DNA from: Fibrobacteria bacterium GUT77
GTDB lineage: Bacteria > Fibrobacterota > Chitinivibrionia > Chitinivibrionales > Chitinispirillaceae
Direction: 5' to 3'
Length of the DNA stretch: 9,998 nucleotides
Assembly: GCA_001462255.1 (NCBI GenBank)
Contig: LIUJ01000143.1
Coordinates: forward strand, 1 to 9,998
The notes under the pieces: model-generated
Told to the model about the DNA's origin: nothing
What the model saw: only the letters and a program-made list of their open reading frames with translations
Database searches by the model: none
Part shown: positions 5,135 to 9,998 of the stretch, piece after piece
How the letters are laid out: each line of letters opens with the position of its first letter
Numbering within the stretch: position 1 is the first letter of the stretch
Position numbers and translations under genes: made by a program

Positions 5135-8104
5135 TTGAAGAATCTGAAAAACGCTCTTGCCAAGCCCACCGGGGCGGCCTCGTTGCCCTGGGCCATTTGG
5201 ATATGGAACGGGCGCATCACCAGGCCGGAGATTGAGAAACAGTTGAGCGCCATAATATCCAATGGATTTGGCGGGGTTGCGGTGAGACCGGGGCGCGATA
5301 TGTTCCCTGCCTATATGTCGCAGGAGTTTGTGGACAATTTCGCGTTCGCGCTTGATATTGCCCAAAAAAACAAGATCGGCGTGCGCTTTGCCGACGACTT
5401 TTCGTTGGTTTGGCCCGGCACCTTCGACGGGATAATGAACGTCAACCGCAAGATGCGGGCGGAGTATTTGGTATTTGAGGGCGAGGTTTGCGCGGCTCCG
5501 GGCGAGCTTGAGTTCGACATCGTAATCGACCCCGATTGCGAATATATGGCGCAGACCGTGAAGCGAGCGGGTAAAACCCTACAACTCGGCGATGTCAGGC
5601 AAGTTTCCGTGCCGACGGGTAAGAACATCTTCCGTTGGAAGGCCCTCGGCGCCGACTGGTGCCTCTTGCTTTATAAGAAAGAGCCGGTTCGCGGGCTCTC
5701 GGGTTGCGGTGTGCCCAACTTGCTAAACCCCAAGGTCATCGACTCGTACATACAAAACTCGCTTGAGGCCCTTAAAAGCGGCATCGGCAAATTCATCCCG
5801 ACCACGTTTGAGGGCATTTTAACCGAAGTGCCGGCGTTGCGTCCGGGCGGCAACGCCATTCTTTGGGACGACGACGTAGCCGTAAAATACAAGTCTAGGT
5901 ACAAACGCGACCTGTTGCCCATGTTGCCCATGCTGTTTATGGACATTCCGGGCGCGGAGAGGGTGCGTATACAGGTTCACCGTTTCATATTCGGTCTTAT
6001 GGCCGAGAGGCTCCCCGTCGTTTTGGAGGCGTGGGCCAAAAAATACCGGCTCTCCCAGTGGGTACTGTGGCCGGAGACCGGAATGTACCGCCCCGAAAAC
6101 CCGCTTTGCGACGGCTTTGTTCCGCCGGAGTCCGGCATCGCCACGCTTGGGTTGCAGAATTTGGACGGGTCGACGGACAATTTTGCCCTGCTTCGGGCAG
6201 CCGCCGACGTCAACACAAACCAACACCGTCGCGAAACCGTAACCGTCATAGGGCGCAACCGCGTCGGCGTGGGCTCCACGCTCTCCGACCTCAAGCGCGA
6301 GATAGACATCAGCCTCCTCTCCGGCGCGTCGCGCGTTATCGTTGACGGGCTCTATTTCAACGTCGACCAACGCAACGCCTACAAGACCCCGTACAACCCC
6401 TCGTGGTACTCGCCCGACTGGGAGCATGTGAGGCTCCTTTGCGACTACGCGGCGAGGGCGCGGGAGGCGGCAAGCGGGTTGCACACATCGTGCGAGGTCG
6501 CCGTGCTCCATCCGGGCGACGTGCTCATGGGCGACTACACGCCCGGCGACGGAGCGGCGGCGGCGGCCGGACTGTCGCGCTTCCGCAATGCTATTAAGGC
6601 GCTCTGCTGTTTCGGCAAGGGTTTCGACATTATCACCGAGGATTTGCTTCTAACCTGCATGGTGCGGCAAAGCGGCGAGTTCGCCACGGCCGACCGCATC
6701 CGCAAAGGTAACTATCAGGCGCTCGTAGTCCCCTACGCGACGCTGGTTACTAGGAGCTTGTTGGTATTTTTGGAAAAATTGGCCATCAAGGGCACCACGC
6801 TCGTGTTTATCGACGAGGCTCCCAAGGGCACCAACGAAGACGGCGCCACCGCCAACGTGTTATCTCGCATCCAAAAGATGATTGCGCCCTGGCGCGGTAA
6901 CGTGCACGTCGTCCCGGTCTCCGAGCTCAACAACGCGCTTTGCGCCGTTAAGCCCGAAGCGTTGATCATGCGTGAGAGCGGCGAGAGCGCCGACATAGGC
7001 GTACAGGTCTACCACGACGAGGGCGGCAGGCTCTATGTGTTGCACAACACCCTAAGCGATGCCGACCAAACCGTGATAGTCGAGGTACAGGCCGAAAAAC
7101 ACTTCGCCGTGCTTGATTGCGTAAACGGAAGGATGATTGAGATAGAGCCGTACGAGGTGGAAAAGAACACGGCGAGGCTACGCTTAGCTTTTTCCCCGTT
7201 ACAAACGATATTTGTGGCCGCGACCGCCGTCAAGCAGGCCGTGCAACCCCCCTCCTTAGACCAGCCGAGCCCGTTCACGCTCCCGCAACGCACGTATAGG
7301 ATCATCTTCAAGGAGCAGTGGGATTTTGAGCCGCGTAGCCCCAGTGTCATGCCGCTGTCGAATTGGGCGGTCAGAATCGGCCTTAGCCGCGAAAGCGGGC
7401 AGATATCCCATTTTTATGAAGCGACCTTCGAGGCGCGGGACATCCCGCCGGAGGCGGTGCTCATGATAAACGGAATGAACCCCACGCGCGCGCCGTTCCA
7501 CGGCGTCGAGGTAACGGTCAATAACCTGCGCGTTGACAACGAATCGGAGAGCGGCGCCAAAAGCGGGCCGGGAGCGCACTTAATAAGCATTTTCGGCGAA
7601 AAGGCGCAGTGCTTCAACATCTCCAAAAAGATAATAAGAGGCCTCAACCGCATATCCATACGCACGACGGGCACCGCCATAGACCCGCAAACGCTTGTCT
7701 ACCCGCCGCTGATCGCCGGCAATTTTTCGATAGCCAAAGGTAGCCACGGCTTGGCGATGGACAAGATAGCGCCGTTGGCCGAACACGACTCGTGGACAAA
7801 GCACGGATACCCGTACCTGTCCGGCCGCGGCTACTACGCCCAAACCTTTGAGGTACCCAACGACTACGACAGGCTGATGTTGCGTTTCTCCAAAACCTCC
7901 GGAACGGTTCACGTAAGGATAAACGAGGCGGACGTCGGCATACTCCACTGGTCGCCCATGGAGATAGACGTCACCAAATACTGCAACGCCCAAAGGAACC
8001 GTTTGGAAGTTGAGGCGGTAAACACGGTAGACAACGTGATACGCCTAAGCGGAAGACCGTCGGGGATCACGGGAGAAGTATATATCGACGTCTACAAGAC
8101 GTAA
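5135..8104 (+). CDS. GH106-like glycoside hydrolase family protein, altered active-site motifs
   Basis: This 989-residue protein resembles the large family of GH106-related (alpha-L-rhamnosidase-like) proteins. Numbered from the TTG, the barrel begins with WIWNG at 22-26 followed by EIEKQL and GFGGVAVRPG (44-53). FADDF at 85-89 and WPG at 93-95 stand where relatives have YDE and WPSG. GILTEVP at 227-233 stands where relatives have FxTDEP. WPETG at 312-316 keeps a Glu (E314). After a middle domain come two beta-sandwich modules: one from about 727, with the ATFEARDIPPEAVLMING segment, and a C-terminal jelly roll at about 885-989, starting GYPYLSGRGYYAQTF. There is no signal peptide, so it is probably cytoplasmic and may act on imported oligosaccharides. 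It stands alone on its strand with no transporter or regulator nearby. The substrate is unknown, and loss or shift of activity is possible. Confidence 0.78.
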   Translation: MKNLKNALAKPTGAASLPWAIWIWNGRITRPEIEKQLSAIISNGFGGVAVRPGRDMFPAYMSQEFVDNFAFALDIAQKNKIGVRFADDFSLVWPGTFDGIMNVNRKMRAEYLVFEGEVCAAPGELEFDIVIDPDCEYMAQTVKRAGKTLQLGDVRQVSVPTGKNIFRWKALGADWCLLLYKKEPVRGLSGCGVPNLLNPKVIDSYIQNSLEALKSGIGKFIPTTFEGILTEVPALRPGGNAILWDDDVAVKYKSRYKRDLLPMLPMLFMDIPGAERVRIQVHRFIFGLMAERLPVVLEAWAKKYRLSQWVLWPETGMYRPENPLCDGFVPPESGIATLGLQNLDGSTDNFALLRAAADVNTNQHRRETVTVIGRNRVGVGSTLSDLKREIDISLLSGASRVIVDGLYFNVDQRNAYKTPYNPSWYSPDWEHVRLLCDYAARAREAASGLHTSCEVAVLHPGDVLMGDYTPGDGAAAAAGLSRFRNAIKALCCFGKGFDIITEDLLLTCMVRQSGEFATADRIRKGNYQALVVPYATLVTRSLLVFLEKLAIKGTTLVFIDEAPKGTNEDGATANVLSRIQKMIAPWRGNVHVVPVSELNNALCAVKPEALIMRESGESADIGVQVYHDEGGRLYVLHNTLSDADQTVIVEVQAEKHFAVLDCVNGRMIEIEPYEVEKNTARLRLAFSPLQTIFVAATAVKQAVQPPSLDQPSPFTLPQRTYRIIFKEQWDFEPRSPSVMPLSNWAVRIGLSRESGQISHFYEATFEARDIPPEAVLMINGMNPTRAPFHGVEVTVNNLRVDNESESGAKSGPGAHLISIFGEKAQCFNISKKIIRGLNRISIRTTGTAIDPQTLVYPPLIAGNFSIAKGSHGLAMDKIAPLAEHDSWTKHGYPYLSGRGYYAQTFEVPNDYDRLMLRFSKTSGTVHVRINEADVGILHWSPMEIDVTKYCNAQRNRLEVEAVNTVDNVIRLSGRPSGITGEVYIDVYKT

Positions 8105-8178
8105 TGCCGGCGTTAACGTTGTAGCGTTTAAAGAACGTATGGCGTAAACGGGGACGTCGCCTTTTCGCGCCGACTCCG

Positions 8179-9552
8179 TCATTCCGCCGACGCCGGTATC
8201 GGCGTCGCCTGAGGTAGGGGACGAGGCCCGCGGAAAATTTTATCACGGTCAAAACCATCGGCTTTGACCGCTTCCTCGCACCCCCTAACGTTTATCCCCT
8301 CCACCACCCACCGCGCCTTGGCCTCTACGGTGTCGGGGATGACAAAGAAGCGCTCCGGCGAGCGCCAAGGGGAGAGGCGGCCGGGGGTTATCTGGTTGTC
8401 GCCGTTATCGTCAATGAACCAAAGCAATGTCCCCTTAGACGCCGGGATAGAGTCGAAGGCGAAGGTTCCGGCGCTGTCCGCGACAATGAAGGAGGTGGTG
8501 TCGCGGCGGTTTATGGGGCGGTAAACCCACTTGCGTCTTTCATCGGGCCGTAAACAGCCCGCCCCGCCGGAGAGACGAATGCATAGACTGTCGGCGATAC
8601 GCTTCTTTTTGGCGGTATTGATACCCGTAGTATCAATACCCGACTTCTTTTTAGCAGTATTAACGGTGTCAATAGCCGACGTGTCAATAATACTCACGGT
8701 ATCAACAACGGGATTCTTGTGGGATGTATTAACGGTATCAACCGGAAGTTTATTTTTGGACGTATCAACAACTACGGCGCTGTCAACAACCGATTTCTTT
8801 TTGACCGTCGACGTGTCGCTCTCCGCCGGATAGAGCCGTATCGTTTGCGCCGACTTGGTGATGTCGACGACCTTTTCAAGCGACGTGAAGCACGTATCGC
8901 CGACGCGTAGCTTTCCGGTGCGGTACTGGTCGACAAAGGCGACTATCCGGTAGCGCCCCTCCTTTATATGCGAGAAGCCGAACGCCCCGGCGCTGTCGCT
9001 CTGCGTGGCGTAGTCCGGCGGCGAGAAGTAGCGCCCGTCCGTCCAGCCGCCGTCTTTATCAACCGCAAACAGCATGACTTTGTGGACGGGTATCTTCGGT
9101 TTCAGCGATACGACGCTACCCTCTACCCGTCCGCTGTCAAGCTCCGCGCCGGTGGAGAAGACGATGTCTATGGACTTAGGTATGGCGTTGCCGCGCAAAT
9201 CCTGCAACGCGGCGCTTACCGACACGCGGTACGTAGTGTTATCCGAAAGCGGCGCCTTGGGGGTAACGGTCAACCGATTCTTCACAACCTTCACGACGAC
9301 GCCCTGCGGCACGGCCGGATACATGGATACCGCCCCCGCGGCGCTCGCCCTGTTTATCCACTCAGCAAATTTTATCTCTATTGATATCTTAGTATCGACA
9401 TTAACCTGCCCGTTCGCCGGAACCTGACCTACCGCCGCCGGTGGAGTCTTATCCGCCGGCCCCCCCGACGGCGGCGCTTGGTTAGCGCAGGAGGCCGCCA
9501 ATACAATCATCAACAGAACGGCCAAAACCGCCGCGTATCCATATATTTTCAT
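8179..9552 (-). CDS. Lipoprotein with bacterial Ig-like domain and Asp-Thr repeat linker
   Basis: This is a 457-residue predicted lipoprotein. Residues 1-21 form a hydrophobic signal (LLMIVLAAS) ending at Cys22, followed by a PPSGGPADKTPP linker of the sort seen in FCB-group Ig-like lipoproteins. Residues about 36-135 match a Big_5/SbsA-type Ig-like domain (PANGQVNV start, PLSDNTTYRVSV, D118LRGN, FSTG at 132-135). Residues about 141-245 look like a carboxypeptidase-regulatory-like beta domain (SAGAFGFSHIKEGRYRIVAF). A low-complexity DTxxT/KKK linker follows, and the C-terminus has a second such module (FAFDSIPASKGTLLWFIDDNGDNQITPG) and ends rich in Pro and Ala. It is probably anchored in the outer membrane or at the cell surface with a binding or structural role; no enzyme motif is seen. 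The ribosome site is poor (AGGG only two bases before ATG). It is convergent with the glycoside-hydrolase-like gene. Confidence 0.82.
   Translation of the reverse strand: MKIYGYAAVLAVLLMIVLAASCANQAPPSGGPADKTPPAAVGQVPANGQVNVDTKISIEIKFAEWINRASAAGAVSMYPAVPQGVVVKVVKNRLTVTPKAPLSDNTTYRVSVSAALQDLRGNAIPKSIDIVFSTGAELDSGRVEGSVVSLKPKIPVHKVMLFAVDKDGGWTDGRYFSPPDYATQSDSAGAFGFSHIKEGRYRIVAFVDQYRTGKLRVGDTCFTSLEKVVDITKSAQTIRLYPAESDTSTVKKKSVVDSAVVVDTSKNKLPVDTVNTSHKNPVVDTVSIIDTSAIDTVNTAKKKSGIDTTGINTAKKKRIADSLCIRLSGGAGCLRPDERRKWVYRPINRRDTTSFIVADSAGTFAFDSIPASKGTLLWFIDDNGDNQITPGRLSPWRSPERFFVIPDTVEAKARWVVEGINVRGCEEAVKADGFDRDKIFRGPRPLPQATPIPASAE
8188..8207. repeat. Perfect hairpin at the 3' end of the lipoprotein gene
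   Basis: CGACGCCG (8188-8195) and CGGCGTCG (8200-8207) form a perfect eight-base stem with a four-base GTAT loop, inside the last codons of the lipoprotein gene and 83 bases past the glycoside-hydrolase-like stop codon. As with the hairpin at 4177, no T-run follows on either strand. It may limit read-through between the convergent genes. Confidence 0.5.
8602..8815 (-). repeat. In-frame degenerate repeats coding the Asp-Thr/Lys linker
   Basis: CTTCTTTTT (encoding Lys-Lys-Lys on the minus strand) recurs at 8602 and 8644, a period of 42 bases or 14 codons, and a related block lies near 8800. GTATTAACGGT recurs exactly at 8657-8667 and 8726-8736. The protein shows units such as VDTVNT and IDTVNTAKKK. 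The array stays in frame, which suggests it is translated and grew by slippage or duplication. It forms a flexible hydrophilic linker between two beta modules. Confidence 0.6.
8614..8640. repeat. 11-base inverted repeat inside the lipoprotein repeat region
   Basis: GGTATTGATAC (8614-8624) and GTATCAATACC (8630-8640) are perfect inverted copies with a five-base spacer CCGTA. On the coding strand they spell the near-repeated GIDT and GINT. The palindrome therefore arises from duplication of a nearly self-palindromic unit, but it would also form a stable stem-loop in the message. Confidence 0.55.
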
Positions 9553-9576
9553 ATCCCTACGCTCGCCTTGATTTAT

Positions 9577-9582
9577 ATTATA
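9577..9582 (-). promoter_or_regulatory. Candidate -10 for the lipoprotein gene
   Basis: On the minus strand TATAAT lies at 9582-9577, 24 bases before the ATG at 9552. No good -35 is seen 16-19 bases upstream. The rest of the 260-base gap 9553-9812 is AT-rich between two divergent genes, and I see no further gene in it. Confidence 0.3.
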
Positions 9583-9812
9583 TTGAGTGTATGCTGATTA
9601 CCATAACTAATATATATTACGCCTATCTAGGGATAGCGTAAAGAATTAACTACGTGACGCGTGTCGTTTGGATGTGACGGTTTTTTGGGGTTTCGCAACT
9701 CCTCAATATATTATATTATGCTTAGGAACTAATTTGATAGGCTCTTCAAAAATTATGGCGGATCAGTTTGAAAAATATAACAGCCTGTACTAAAGATAAG
9801 GAGGGGGCAGTT

Positions 9813-9998
9813 ATGCTACGGACAAAAGCGACGGTTTCTACGTTGGGATGCAATCAAGTGTTGTTGCTTCCGGTTGAGATGACCCGCCGATTGGGAGTTT
9901 TCGAAAACGATGAAGTCATTTTGGAACTTAGCGAGGATGTGTTGACCGTTTCTAAACCAACGATACCCGAAGAGGGAACTATCGAATATCTTTTCAAG
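9813..9998 (+). CDS. MazE/AbrB-family antitoxin (partial)
   Basis: Sixty-two codons are present from ATG 9813, and the frame runs off the window end. The sequence follows the swapped-hairpin SpoVT-AbrB pattern of MazE-type antitoxins: TKATVSTLGCNQVLLLPVEM at 4-23, then RRLGVFENDEVILEL at 25-39, VLTVSKP at 43-49, and the start of the acidic toxin-binding tail (EEGTIEYLF). A strong AAGGAGGGGG ribosome site precedes the start by six bases. MazE proteins bind DNA as dimers and inhibit a MazF ribonuclease, usually encoded immediately downstream and so just outside this window. TLGCNQ replaces the common W-GNSQ motif, a small deviation. The toxin partner cannot be confirmed here. Confidence 0.8.
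   Translation, partial: MLRTKATVSTLGCNQVLLLPVEMTRRLGVFENDEVILELSEDVLTVSKPTIPEEGTIEYLFK

Noticed and set aside
5819..6511. A 230-codon minus-strand frame opposite the glycoside-hydrolase-like gene
   Set aside because: Its composition is Arg/Gly/Val-rich as expected for an antisense shadow, with no recognisable domain or ribosome site.
8264..9427. Plus-strand frames opposite the lipoprotein gene
   Set aside because: They are shadows; the minus-strand frame shows a signal peptide, lipobox and Ig-like domain.
9579..9710. Nine-base inverted repeat TATATTGAG/CTCAATATA (9579-9587 and 9702-9710) as possible ends of a mobile element
   Set aside because: The arms are short and AT-rich, the enclosed 114 bases hold no gene, and no target duplication is visible. 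Two similar promoter-like stretches explain it equally well.

Overview
The window reads as part of a bacterial chromosome from an anaerobic or microaerophilic organism of moderate GC content. A classic rubrerythrin and a small FMN nitroreductase point to low-oxygen life. A lipoprotein starting with a Cys-anchored SGGP-type linker and a bacterial Ig-like domain is of a kind I associate with the Bacteroidota/Fibrobacterota (FCB) side of the tree. This placement is tentative, since no rRNA or marker gene is present. Two genes use TTG starts behind AAGGGG-type ribosome sites.

Layout, left to right. (1) 1-1053, minus: 351 codons of a protein truncated by the window edge. It fuses an N-terminal GIY-YIG (T5orf172/MUG113-like) nuclease-type domain to an EcoRI-family adenine-specific DNA methyltransferase. 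Its DNA looks AT-richer than its neighbours. (2) 1115-1627, minus: a nitroreductase whose promoter region holds a Fur/PerR-like box. (3) 1828-2007, plus: a 59-residue HicB-like antitoxin-type protein that I found in the raw sequence. It is followed six bases later by (4) 2014-4164, plus: a RecD2/YrrC-type DNA helicase with all the main motifs. (5) 4209-4751, minus: rubrerythrin, convergent with recD2 across a strong GC-rich hairpin. (6) 5135-8104, plus: a large glycoside-hydrolase-like protein related to GH106/'glycosyl hydrolase jelly-roll' proteins. It has no signal peptide and has altered acidic motifs, and it sits behind a 383-base leader. (7) 8179-9552, minus: an Ig-like lipoprotein carrying a low-complexity Asp-Thr/Lys repeat. 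(8) 9813-9998, plus: the start of a MazE/AbrB-type antitoxin, cut by the window edge.

How the genes relate. There is no single obvious pathway. The window mixes housekeeping genes (recD2, rubrerythrin, nitroreductase), carbohydrate or cell-surface genes (the glycoside-hydrolase-like protein, the lipoprotein) and pieces typical of defence or accessory DNA (the nuclease-methyltransferase fusion, the HicB-like protein without a visible HicA, the MazE-like start). The most novel-looking element is the fusion protein at the left edge, a candidate one-polypeptide restriction-modification or modification-guided nuclease. The coupling of a HicB-like protein to recD2 and the altered active-site motifs of the glycoside-hydrolase-like protein come next.
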